From a virus: DNA of 64,000 nt. Numbering within the stretch: position 1 is the stretch's first letter; the number at the start of each line of letters is the position of its first letter. A model generated the notes under the pieces. That model had not been told where the DNA came from and did not search any database. It was given only the letters and a program-made list of their open reading frames with translations. Positions 1 through 6,711 of the stretch are shown in pieces. The DNA is taken from positions 1 through 64,000 of the IMG/VR virus record IMGVR_UViG_3300008107_000056, one strand, 5' to 3'. The position numbers and the translations under genes are program-made.

Positions 1-57
1 GCACCAATTTTTTTAACCCTGCAGACCCAGGTTGGGCAGAGTATAGTTACACCACAG

Positions 58-720
58 TTATTGTTGATCTCGCTGTCTAAACTGTAGTTCTTGGCGCTGT
101 ACTTCGCGTTCCTGGTCCTGTAAGGCCAGTGCATCTAGTCTTGGCTGTTGACGTTCTGAGTCTGCTCTACTACGAGCCAAATTATCTTGAAATGTTTGTT
201 GAACTAGTTGATTTCTAAAATGCGTGGCCAATGCTTGATTAGCTTCTGCACTGCCAGCTCTATATCGTCCCGCACCTAGTACACTGTCCACTTTAGCTTG
301 ATCTAATCTATCAGCTCTAGTGGCAAACTGGCCTTTACTGTAATGTGCCAAATCATCAGCAGTTTTAGGTCCCTGTGCTAGAGTAGTTGTGCCCTGTACG
401 CCTTTACCTGTGGCCACTGCTGTGCCTTCACCGGATCTTACCTGTGGCATGCCCAAAGTGCCTCTTCCTGAACTGCCAGTTTGTGTCTGTGGTTGAGCCT
501 GTGCTTGAGGTGATTGAGCAGTGGGCTTTGTTTTTGGATAAAGCTGATCTGCTGCCATGCCTGTGCCCACTGCCGCTGGTATTGCGCCAATAACGGCAGC
601 ATCCTTGGCCGCAGCCACTTCTGGCTTGCTCATTACACTTTTAATGGCCTTTCTCACTATGCCTTCTTGTACAGCTATAATGTCACAGTATTTTCTCATT
701 AGTTCTGATGATTGACTCAT
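58..720 (-). CDS. Ala/Gln-rich protein sharing a segment with the 881-residue virion-type protein
   Basis: I do not recognise the function of this 220-residue protein. It starts with SELMRKYCDIIAV, followed by a short Ala/Gly-rich stretch that could be weakly hydrophobic (about 38-56), then a Gln/Thr/Gly-rich low-complexity region. Residues about 130-170 (F.TRADRLDQAKVDS.LG.GRY.AG.AEAN.AL..HFR) closely match a segment of the 881-residue protein at 23085-25730, so the two share a module. The C-terminus is rich in Gln and Arg and probably forms a coiled coil. A ribosome site (GAGGAAA) precedes the ATG, and a CTAAATAT late-type promoter lies about 35 nt upstream. Late expression and a virion or assembly role are inferred, not shown. 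Confidence 0.7.
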   Translation of the reverse strand: MSQSSELMRKYCDIIAVQEGIVRKAIKSVMSKPEVAAAKDAAVIGAIPAAVGTGMAADQLYPKTKPTAQSPQAQAQPQTQTGSSGRGTLGMPQVRSGEGTAVATGKGVQGTTTLAQGPKTADDLAHYSKGQFATRADRLDQAKVDSVLGAGRYRAGSAEANQALATHFRNQLVQQTFQDNLARSRADSERQQPRLDALALQDQEREVQRQELQFRQRDQQ

Positions 721-753
721 TGTAGTTTCCTCAAAGCATTTTAAGTTAAAAAA

Positions 754-760
754 TATTTAG
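754..760 (-). promoter_or_regulatory. late-type promoter (CTAAATA) for the 220-residue gene
   Basis: Read on the minus strand this is CTAAATAT, matching the core of the T4 late promoter (TATAAATA). It sits 34 nt before the ATG at 720, leaving a short leader that contains a GAGGAAA ribosome site. Confidence 0.55.
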
Positions 761-776
761 CGCATATAACTAGTGT

Positions 777-1001
777 ATGCTCCATGAATTTTACATATTA
801 ACTAGAAGTTTAGATTATATACCAGTGGGACGTTGGCTTGCTCACAATCGAATTAAGCATGAAGTACATCTTAATCGTACACGCTTTTGGATTGATGAAG
901 GACCCTTATTAACAGAGTTCTTACTGCGCTGGCAGGATAGTTGTCCACCAGTCGATCCTTTAGAGGATAAAGCTACTGGAATTATCAATATTGTTAAATA
1001 A
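777..1001 (+). CDS. small hypothetical protein, 74 residues
   Basis: A 74-residue protein with many aromatic and basic residues (LDYIPVGRWLAHNRI, NRTRFWIDEG). I do not recognise a family. It has no signal peptide or membrane segment. The ATG has no Shine-Dalgarno site. A -10-like TATAAC box lies exactly 6 nt before it, the same spacing seen before the gp61 primase and the 391-residue early gene, so the message may be leaderless. The -35 region is poor. The stop is followed after 26 nt by another small gene. It is likely an early accessory protein, but it could be a chance reading frame. Confidence 0.5.
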   Translation: MLHEFYILTRSLDYIPVGRWLAHNRIKHEVHLNRTRFWIDEGPLLTEFLLRWQDSCPPVDPLEDKATGIINIVK

Positions 1002-1027
1002 AGCTAACAACAATTTGGAGCAATTCC

Positions 1028-1120
1028 ATGGGTCACGCACTATGTTACGTAACACTGGCTGTAGGCTTAGCCACACTATACTGGATCTGGGACTACAGTA
1101 AGAAGTTCGGTAAGAAATAA
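1028..1120 (+). CDS. 30-residue single-span membrane miniprotein
   Basis: A short frame beginning MGHALCYVTLAVGLATLYW and ending in a lysine-rich tail (SKKFGKK). The first 20 residues are almost entirely hydrophobic, which fits one transmembrane helix with a short positively charged tail on the cytoplasmic side. A good ribosome site (TTGGAG at 1015-1020) lies 7 nt before the ATG, which argues for translation despite the size. It follows the 74-residue gene and probably shares its transcript. Small membrane proteins like this are common among phage early accessory genes; its role is unknown. Confidence 0.55.
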   Translation: MGHALCYVTLAVGLATLYWIWDYSKKFGKK

Positions 1121-1326
1121 AATCTAGTTTTAAAAATTTTTGCGCAGAAAATTTTTGGGGTTGTAAGACCCTTTTCTTACGTTTGAATTATCTGTATACT
1201 TAATGGAGTAGAAATTTCTGCTACCGGTTGCGCTGGCGCTTCGCGCTTCGCGCACTCTAAAATCAACCGAGCCGACTCCGGTAAAACCTAGAACGTGTGG
1301 TAAATACTACTAGCAGAGGATTAATA
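1121..1326. other. noncoding stretch with hairpins and a GC-rich island
   Basis: About 200 bp without a supported gene. It holds two direct copies of AAAATTTTTG (about 1132 and 1149), a hairpin GTAAGA/TCTTAC (1163-1180), and a GC-rich island at 1223-1282 unlike the surrounding AT-rich DNA. The island contains GCGCTTC repeated in tandem (1236-1253) and two alternative outer pairings: ACCGG/CCGGT (1223-1227 with 1278-1282) and CGGTTG/CAACCG (1225-1230 with 1264-1269). It may be a terminator for the small genes or a structured RNA. The late promoter of the next gene lies at its right end. Confidence 0.5.
1300..1307 (+). promoter_or_regulatory. late-type promoter (GTAAATAC) for the fibre-like gene
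   Basis: TAAATAC occurs 20 nt before the ATG at 1327. An AGAGGA ribosome site (1315-1320) lies between the two, so this transcript would have a short leader. Confidence 0.55.
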
Positions 1327-2313
1327 ATGAGCACACAACAACAGCGTATACTTAGATTGGCTCCAACAAAGGATTCGGTACTGGATCGTAGGGTTGGAAT
1401 TAGGGGTGAGATATTCTATGACGATACCAATCGTGTACTGCGTGTCTTTGATGGAGAACTGTTGGGTGGCTACGAACTCTTACGTGCAGACCTGCAGAAC
1501 ATTGACGTAGCCATTTTAAACAGCAAACTAGCCAACAGCACAGTTACACTGGGATCAACTACAGTTAGCTTGGGTGGATCTAGCAGTACACTGGCAGGGT
1601 TGACTTCGGTCACTGCCACTACATTTAATGGCTCTGTCACAGGCAACGTAACTGGCAACCTGTTGGGTAATGTCACAGGTAATGTTCAGGGTAATGTCAC
1701 AGGTAATGTCACAGGTCGTGCTGACTCGGCCACACAACTGCACACTGCACGTACAATCAACGGTGTCAGCTTTAACGGCACAGCTGATATCACAGTCACA
1801 GCAGATGCTAGTACACTGTCGGGTACTGAACTTAAATCAACAGTGACTGCCAGTAGTTTGACCAGCGTGGGCACATTGGGTAGCTTGACTGTGACTAATA
1901 CCATTAACGGCAGCGTCACAGGCAATGCAGGCACAGTGACCAATGGAGTATATACCAATCAAACCTATGACAATCCCACTTGGTTAAACTCCCTAGCATT
2001 GAGCAAAGTTGGATTCACAGCGGGCAAGAGCTTTGATTACAACAGTGCCGCAACTCCAGCACTCTCAGTCAAAACCACTGCGTATACTGCGGACTTTGGT
2101 GCTACACCTGTGACCAGCAAGAGTTTTACCATCACTGACGCTAACGCAACAGTGACTAATTCAGTGATGATTTATCCAGTGGGCAGTGATGAATGGGAAA
2201 TGGATCCCATTGCCTACTCAGCGGTCTGCAATGCAGGCACAATTACACTCTATGCTTCAACTAGTCAAGGACCTGTTAAGGGCACTAGAAGCATTCGTTA
2301 TGTATTAGTATAA
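1327..2313 (+). CDS. tail-fibre-like structural protein with GNVTGNV repeats
   Basis: This 328-residue protein looks like a phage tail fibre. The N-terminal 60 residues (ILRLAPTKDSVLDRRVG.RGEIFYDD..RVLRVFDG) resemble the attachment region of fibre proteins in marine T4-like phages. The middle has short G-N-V-T repeats (GSVTGNVTGNLLGNVTGNV) and the common fibre motif LHTARTINGVSFNGTADI, both typical of trimeric beta structures. The C-terminus is a small beta domain. I chose the ATG at 1327 because AGAGGA precedes it; an in-frame GTG at 1297 overlaps the promoter. A perfect TATAAATA overlaps its stop codon. The receptor is unknown. Confidence 0.75.
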   Translation: MSTQQQRILRLAPTKDSVLDRRVGIRGEIFYDDTNRVLRVFDGELLGGYELLRADLQNIDVAILNSKLANSTVTLGSTTVSLGGSSSTLAGLTSVTATTFNGSVTGNVTGNLLGNVTGNVQGNVTGNVTGRADSATQLHTARTINGVSFNGTADITVTADASTLSGTELKSTVTASSLTSVGTLGSLTVTNTINGSVTGNAGTVTNGVYTNQTYDNPTWLNSLALSKVGFTAGKSFDYNSAATPALSVKTTAYTADFGATPVTSKSFTITDANATVTNSVMIYPVGSDEWEMDPIAYSAVCNAGTITLYASTSQGPVKGTRSIRYVLV

Positions 2314-2316
2314 ATA
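2309..2316 (+). promoter_or_regulatory. late promoter, perfect TATAAATA
   Basis: A perfect match to the T4 late promoter octamer. It overlaps the stop codon of the fibre-like gene (TAA at 2311-2313). The next gene starts at 2338 with an AAGGA ribosome site at 2324-2328, so the leader would be about 16 nt. Confidence 0.7.
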
Positions 2317-2337
2317 TTGAAATAAGGAATTTAAACC

Positions 2338-3009
2338 ATGGCAATCATTCAATCAGGATCAGACAGTAGTTTACTAACAGTTGATCCAACATTTAAAAGT
2401 GCTCGTGTAACTGTACGTCCTCCAGAAGGTTTGGGCTACTTCCAATTAGGTGCAGCCACAGGTAACTTGGCCAACACCACAGTGGCCGCTAACGGTCCGT
2501 TGTTCAGTATGCGTTGGGCACCTGCTAACGGTAGAATAGCCATCATTAGACGTGTGGTGGTTAACTTTGTACAGGTAGTGGGTTGGACAGCCGCTGCCGC
2601 ACAGCCAATAGGCCTCTATGTTGCACGTAGTTGGACAGCCAGTGACACAGGCGGTACAGCAGTTACTATTTCTGGTAATACTAACAAGATGCGTACTACC
2701 AATGACCCCAGCAACTTTGCCGCACCCAGTGATGTGCGTGTTGCGGGTACTGCTACTTTCACAGCTGGTACACGTACTTTAGATACCAATGCAGTGGCTG
2801 TGGGATTAGTTGCAACCAGCCAAGTTGCTGCCGCGTCAGCTGTATATCCACAACAGACCATCATATTGCATGATGTTAATACTGGTGATCACCCAATTAT
2901 ATTGGAAAACAATGAAGGTATTGTTATCAACAATATCACAGTATGGCCTGCCGCAGCCAACGGCTTCATGTCATTCAACATTGAATGGATTGAAGGCACA
3001 GCTTATTAA
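2338..3009 (+). CDS. virion structural protein, unassigned
   Basis: A 223-residue protein rich in Ala, Val, Thr and Asn with a beta-strand pattern throughout and no Cys. It begins MAIIQSGSDSSLLTVDPTFKS and contains RIAIIRRVVVNFVQVVGWTAA. The C-terminal part (HPIILENNEGIVINNITVWP) reads like a jelly-roll-type strand series. It has its own TATAAATA late promoter and ribosome site and is followed by a strong terminator, so it forms a late unit with the upstream fibre-like gene. I infer a virion surface or fibre-associated protein; no specific family is recognised. Confidence 0.65.
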   Translation: MAIIQSGSDSSLLTVDPTFKSARVTVRPPEGLGYFQLGAATGNLANTTVAANGPLFSMRWAPANGRIAIIRRVVVNFVQVVGWTAAAAQPIGLYVARSWTASDTGGTAVTISGNTNKMRTTNDPSNFAAPSDVRVAGTATFTAGTRTLDTNAVAVGLVATSQVAAASAVYPQQTIILHDVNTGDHPIILENNEGIVINNITVWPAAANGFMSFNIEWIEGTAY

Positions 3010-3027
3010 ACCATCGATGACTGCCAT

Positions 3028-3054
3028 AAAAAAAGCACCTTCGGGTGCTTTTTT
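3028..3054. terminator. bidirectional intrinsic terminator
   Basis: Stem GCACC/GGTGC (3035-3039 with 3044-3048) with a TTCG tetraloop, flanked by A and T runs. It can work in both directions: it ends the + strand fibre unit and, on the - strand, follows the IscA-like gene, whose stop codon (3053-3055) touches the T run. Confidence 0.85.
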
Positions 3055-3391
3055 ATTTCCTCTGGTGCCTAACTGGACCATCTAGATTTTTATACAGCAT
3101 GAATCTAACACCATCAAAATCCAAGGTATATTCGTCTAGGATATAGGCTATGCTGGTTGCATCCATGACTATTTCAACACCAGCTATGTTTAGAATATAA
3201 TCTTCAGAAGCAAATTGATCATCCCACTCAAAGTAAATGTCTGTCTTTAGAGCCAGTATGTCACAGCGAACCCTAAACGCACCTTGTGGTTTGTTCTCTC
3301 CTAATCTTTTGATTTCTAGCACAGCACTGGGAGTAACTGTGAGGAGATTTGGTTGATTGCCCGGAAGAAGATCTACTTGACTTTTATCCAT
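3053..3391 (-). CDS. HesB/IscA-like (A-type iron-sulfur carrier fold) protein
   Basis: A 112-residue protein whose residues about 15-100 follow the HesB/IscA pattern: TVTPSAVLEIKRL, a strand with RVRCDI, FEWDD, then IAGVEIVMDATSIAYILDEYTLDF and GVRFMLYKN. Cellular A-type carriers bind Fe-S with one internal Cys and a C-terminal CxC. Here only the Cys in VRCD is present, and the chain ends in GPVRHQRK without CxC. It probably keeps the fold but not the standard cluster site. The ATG has no ribosome site; TAAATA lies exactly 5 nt upstream, so late leaderless expression is likely. Confidence 0.65.
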   Translation of the reverse strand: MDKSQVDLLPGNQPNLLTVTPSAVLEIKRLGENKPQGAFRVRCDILALKTDIYFEWDDQFASEDYILNIAGVEIVMDATSIAYILDEYTLDFDGVRFMLYKNLDGPVRHQRK

Positions 3392-3396
3392 GCTGA

Positions 3397-3402
3397 TATT
3401 TA
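3397..3402 (-). promoter_or_regulatory. late-type promoter core 5 nt before the IscA-like ATG
   Basis: On the minus strand TAAATA is followed by TCAGC and then ATG. There is no room for a ribosome site. It is one of eight genes in the window with this exact spacing. Confidence 0.6.
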
Positions 3403-3403
3403 A

Positions 3404-3625
3404 TTATATCTTGAATGGACTTTGGAAGGTTTTGGGTCTACTGTTTTCTTCAAGTTCTTTGATCTTCTGTTGGTAGTAGGCGGCTTCGTCTTTTCTAGCC
3501 TGTGACAGTTGACTCATGATTTTGTCGCGTTCAGTCATTAATTCCAATCGTTTTTTCACGCTGGGTTCTGAGCGTACTTGCTCATGAATTATATCCAATT
3601 CTTTTATTAGGTTTTCTACACTCAT
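3404..3625 (-). CDS. small coiled-coil protein, 73 residues
   Basis: A helical, charged 73-residue protein (VENLIKELDIIHEQV, KRLELMTERDKIMSQLSQARKDEA) with heptad-like spacing that suggests a coiled coil. The tail NSRPKTFQSPFKI is probably unstructured. No family is recognised. It lies 12 nt upstream of the IscA-like gene on the same strand. Its upstream region has AT-rich DNA with a possible TATACT -10 box and the twin palindromes at 3662-3749. Its role is unknown. Confidence 0.55.
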   Translation of the reverse strand: MSVENLIKELDIIHEQVRSEPSVKKRLELMTERDKIMSQLSQARKDEAAYYQQKIKELEENSRPKTFQSPFKI

Positions 3626-3661
3626 ATATATGTCTTAGTATATCTTTTAAAACTCGTAACA

Positions 3662-3749
3662 AAAAGAATGTCTTTTCATTAAAAACGTAAGAATTTTCTT
3701 TTAAAAACTGCTGAAAATTTTAAAGAATTTAACGAAAAGAATATCTTTT
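3662..3749. repeat. two copies of a 15-bp palindrome
   Basis: AAAAGA-ATG-TCTTTT at 3662-3676 and AAAAGA-ATA-TCTTTT at 3735-3749 are near-identical inverted repeats 73 bp apart. The second abuts the stop codon of the nucleotidyltransferase gene. Between them the DNA is AT-rich and noncoding. They look like a pair of protein-binding sites or weak hairpins upstream of the 73-residue gene. Confidence 0.5.
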
Positions 3750-4450
3750 TATTTCAAACTCAAGTTCTTGTTAACTATGTCTATCTTCCTGTTTTGTATT
3801 CTTTCTATATCACCGTTATTTCTAAGGGCTTTGAATACTAGATTTTCTGTGCTAAGTTCGCCAAACTTATCCAAGCCAGACTGACGGTAATTTTTCAACT
3901 TATCCATTAGTTTGGTAATATCTTCTTTATCATCAGCCCTATTCAAATATCTCTTAATTTCCACGCTGAGCCAACGATATTTGGCACGTACTGCACGATC
4001 ATCATAACTGGTATCACGTTGTACATCTTTACGTTGTACCCATTCATCAGTTAATAAACTATAGGCATTGCCCTCTACAGTTTCATCGTCATCTTCTACA
4101 TATATTTCTACTGGAACACTTCGCATAGCAATATCATAGGTATTGTTCCAAAGTCTACGCTTACTGTCAAAAAATTGATCTACTAACTCATTACCGCCAT
4201 ATATTTCTTCTTTGGCTACAACAATGTGTAGATCTAAATCGCTGTGTGGAGTATAGGTATAACTGGTGTTGCTGCCTGTAATTATTATATCACGTAGGGG
4301 TATTTTGTCCAGCTTCAAATAGGCCAAAAATTCTTTAGCTGTTTCTAATAATTTTAACCTAACTTCAGCCTGTAGTTTGTCCCCGTCCCATAGTTTAGGA
4401 TTGAGACTGGTGTGAAACATTATGGGAGATTGGAACTCTAAAATCTGCAT
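3749..4450 (-). CDS. nucleotidyltransferase-fold protein (pol beta superfamily)
   Basis: A 233-residue protein with a nucleotidyltransferase signature: ITGSNTSYTYTPHSDLDLHIVV (residues about 58-78, broken here as GS at 59-60 and the metal-binding pair D71/D73), and a third acidic residue in VEIYVED (about 115). The second half is helical (RAKYRWLSVEIKRYL). The fold adds nucleotides to proteins, RNA or small molecules; the substrate cannot be told from sequence. It is transcribed divergently from the YqgE-like gene, with ATGs 31 bp apart. TAAATA lies 6 nt before the ATG and no ribosome site is present, so leaderless late expression is likely. Confidence 0.7.
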   Translation of the reverse strand: MQILEFQSPIMFHTSLNPKLWDGDKLQAEVRLKLLETAKEFLAYLKLDKIPLRDIIITGSNTSYTYTPHSDLDLHIVVAKEEIYGGNELVDQFFDSKRRLWNNTYDIAMRSVPVEIYVEDDDETVEGNAYSLLTDEWVQRKDVQRDTSYDDRAVRAKYRWLSVEIKRYLNRADDKEDITKLMDKLKNYRQSGLDKFGELSTENLVFKALRNNGDIERIQNRKIDIVNKNLSLK

Positions 4451-4456
4451 AACACA

Positions 4457-4476
4457 TATTTATTCAACGGTAAATA
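4457..4476. promoter_or_regulatory. back-to-back late-type promoters
   Basis: TAAATA on the minus strand (4457-4462) drives the nucleotidyltransferase gene and TAAATA on the plus strand (4471-4476) drives the YqgE-like gene. The whole intergenic region is only 31 bp, and the cores are 6 and 5 nt from their start codons. Confidence 0.65.
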
Positions 4477-4481
4477 CTCAT

Positions 4482-5033
4482 ATGGACACAAATTATTATA
4501 CTGGAAATTTATTAGTAGCACCGCCAAAAATGATGGATAAAAGATTCAGCAGTACGGTGGTCTACGTGGTTAATCACACGCCTTCTGGTGCGTGGGGGCT
4601 GGTGCTCAACAAACCAGGAAATCTTTCTAATAAAGAGTTATTATCACAAATTGGCATTGATCTAAATCTTTCTGGTATTGCACACGCTGGCGGTCCAATG
4701 AATACAAATAGTGTGCATTTTTTACACAGTCCAGATGTAACAAGTTCAGGAACTTTTCCTGGCAATATTTTTGCCAGTGGAGATATGGAATTTATTACTA
4801 GACTGCAAGAAGGTAACAGACCAGAAAGATATAGAATGTTTGTGGGCAGTTGTAGCTGGGCACCTGGACAATTGGAAATGGAGGTCATGGGCGAAAGTCC
4901 GTGGAGACCAGAGTTTAGTTGGCTAACAGTTCCTGCTACGCCAGAGCTTGTATTTGATTATGATGATATGTCACAATGGCAGCATTGTCTTGATGCATGT
5001 GCTAATAACGTGGTTAAAGATTGGATGGTCTAA
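4482..5033 (+). CDS. YqgE/AlgH (UPF0301) family protein
   Basis: This 183-residue protein aligns along its length with bacterial YqgE: LLVAPPKMMDKRFSSTVVYVV, GAWGLVLNKP, the GGP motif (HAGGPM), VHFLHSP, SCSWAPGQLEMEV and a C-terminal WLTVPATPELVFD. YqgE/AlgH proteins are small cytoplasmic proteins; AlgH was linked to regulation in Pseudomonas, but the biochemical function is not settled. I chose the ATG at 4482 because TAAATA lies 5 nt upstream; a longer frame from 4422 would run into the divergent gene. It ends 2 bp before the convergent gp41 gene. A late host-modulating role is an inference. Confidence 0.8.
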   Translation: MDTNYYTGNLLVAPPKMMDKRFSSTVVYVVNHTPSGAWGLVLNKPGNLSNKELLSQIGIDLNLSGIAHAGGPMNTNSVHFLHSPDVTSSGTFPGNIFASGDMEFITRLQEGNRPERYRMFVGSCSWAPGQLEMEVMGESPWRPEFSWLTVPATPELVFDYDDMSQWQHCLDACANNVVKDWMV

Positions 5034-5035
5034 AA

Positions 5036-6493
5036 TTAATCTTTTTCAGCATTAATATTAGCTAACATTTCTCTAATACGACTTCCGTCAACCTTACCTC
5101 TAACTTTTGGAACTGCTATACCTTCATCTGGTTCTCTAGCAATTTCCCCAGTTGAGCTATCTACAACTGTGCTAGTCTTTTTCAATCCATTTAAAATATT
5201 CGCTGTTCCAGAACTAGGTTGTGGTCTACCGCCACCTTGACTAAAACTAGACTCTTGAGCATCTTCACCTGGATCAGTAATACGTAAACTATCCAAGTTA
5301 AAGTCCAAATCAATCTTTTGTCCTACTGCACTACTTGAGCGTGTCTTCATAAACTGTATTTGATAACGTCCACGCTCACGCATAGCACGACTTGTAAAGA
5401 TACCAATCACGTTATCAGCTGTTTGGATTTTACTCAAACCGCCACTAATATGACTGTGATCAAATTCAATTTCTTCAACAGCACTACGGTTTAACTGTGA
5501 TGCTGTAACGCAAACACATTGTTGTTCCATAGCAAAGTTACGAATTTCTTCTGACACATATTTGTCTTTAACAAACAAATCACTAGGACTAACTTTAACA
5601 CTAACTGGCATCATCAAATCCAAATAGTCAATCAACACAACATCAGGCTTGTGTCCTTTCTTTACTTGATACTCTTTGATGTAAGCACGTAGATCATTAA
5701 TGTTCTTTCCTGATGGCATATATTTGATTTGAATAGCACCACTACTTTTACCTGCCATTTTTACTTTGAGTTCAACGTCTTCCAAACTTTTAAAAATCTC
5801 TCGGGTCGGAAGACCAGTCATCATCGAATCCAATCTCATCGCAACTAGGTGCTCGCTCAGTTCCAGTGAAACGTAAAGTACGTTGAGTCCTACCTGGGAG
5901 AAGTTCACCGCAAGATTCTGTAGAAACAGGGATTTCCCCGCACCACTGCCCCCAGCGAAAATATTCAATTCGCCCCTGTTGAACCCTCCAAAAAGTTTTT
6001 TGTCGAATGTCGGCCATCCTGTGCTCACTTGTCCATTTTTGTCTTTAAGACCCATCAAACGTCCACGAGGATCTTCAAAATAGTCTGTGCCCATATCTTT
6101 ATTAAGACTGATTTGAACTGCTGCCTTAATCATAGTTTCTACAGGCCCAAACTCTCCCTTTTCCAACATATCTGCACTCTTAATAATTGCTCTTTCTAGT
6201 GCTTTATGCCTACTGAATTTTTCAAACTCATCTAATAGCCAATCATAATTTTCAGAAGGTAATCCTGTTACATCTTTGAAATCTGTTTCACAACTTGTAT
6301 TGACTATATCCAACTCTGGCATCACTTTGTATTTGTCAACGTATACATTGATAAATTCTGCCGCATCCTTTAACTTCCTATCAAAGTTTTCTGGATCAAA
6401 AATATTTTGACAACGTACAAATGTTTCTGCATCACTCAAAAACATTTCTAAATATAATCGTTGTACTTCACTACTGTAATTTGTTTTATTCAT
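5036..6493 (-). CDS. 41: replicative DNA helicase gp41 (DnaB-type)
   Basis: Hexameric 5'-3' helicase that unwinds the fork and works with the gp61 primase as the T4-type primosome. The 485-residue length fits the family. The N-terminal helical domain (1-140) is followed by a RecA-like core: Walker A GGSGAGKS (181-188), Walker B VVLIDYLDLM (285-294) and the ASQLNRSA motif (331-338) typical of DnaB-like helicases. The C-terminal 80 residues are low in complexity. It lies downstream of gp61 and a 66-residue gene on the same strand, so it is likely transcribed from the early promoter at 7808-7836. Confidence 0.95.
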   Translation of the reverse strand: MNKTNYSSEVQRLYLEMFLSDAETFVRCQNIFDPENFDRKLKDAAEFINVYVDKYKVMPELDIVNTSCETDFKDVTGLPSENYDWLLDEFEKFSRHKALERAIIKSADMLEKGEFGPVETMIKAAVQISLNKDMGTDYFEDPRGRLMGLKDKNGQVSTGWPTFDKKLFGGFNRGELNIFAGGSGAGKSLFLQNLAVNFSQVGLNVLYVSLELSEHLVAMRLDSMMTGLPTREIFKSLEDVELKVKMAGKSSGAIQIKYMPSGKNINDLRAYIKEYQVKKGHKPDVVLIDYLDLMMPVSVKVSPSDLFVKDKYVSEEIRNFAMEQQCVCVTASQLNRSAVEEIEFDHSHISGGLSKIQTADNVIGIFTSRAMRERGRYQIQFMKTRSSSAVGQKIDLDFNLDSLRITDPGEDAQESSFSQGGGRPQPSSGTANILNGLKKTSTVVDSSTGEIAREPDEGIAVPKVRGKVDGSRIREMLANINAEKD

Positions 6494-6510
6494 GCTTATA
6501 TGTTATCTTT

Positions 6511-6711
6511 TTAATCTGTGACTCTAGTGAATCTTGAAACGAAACTTTCTACGTAACAACTATACTCATTTTCTCCAGACAATCTTTCATGACTCATGTT
6601 GCCTTCTTTAATATAGTGTACCCAAGTTTTCCCCTCAATATCGAGCACGTCTAATACATGAAAGTATGTGCCCCTACCATCCCACCAACGTGATCCAGTC
6701 TCAACTATCAT
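6511..6711 (-). CDS. small conserved-type hypothetical protein in the primosome operon
   Basis: A 66-residue protein (IVETGSRWWDGRGTYFHVLDVLDIEGKTWVHY..) that reads like a small SH3-like beta barrel with many aromatic residues. It lies between gp61 and gp41, overlapping the end of gp61 by 11 bp and ending 17 bp before gp41, so it is translationally coupled in the primosome operon. I recall similar small proteins in marine T4-like phages but know no function. A role linked to replication or to a mRNA modification step would be guesswork. Confidence 0.65.
   Translation of the reverse strand: MIVETGSRWWDGRGTYFHVLDVLDIEGKTWVHYIKEGNMSHERLSGENEYSCYVESFVSRFTRVTD

Noticed and set aside
3626-3661. 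A sigma70 promoter before the 73-residue gene (TATACT)
   Set aside because: The matching -35 box is poor (TTTTTG) and the distance to the ATG does not follow the early pattern.
4422-4481. A longer N-terminus for the YqgE-like protein from ATG 4422
   Set aside because: It would overlap the divergent nucleotidyltransferase start and both promoters, and YqgE similarity begins after residue 20 of that frame.
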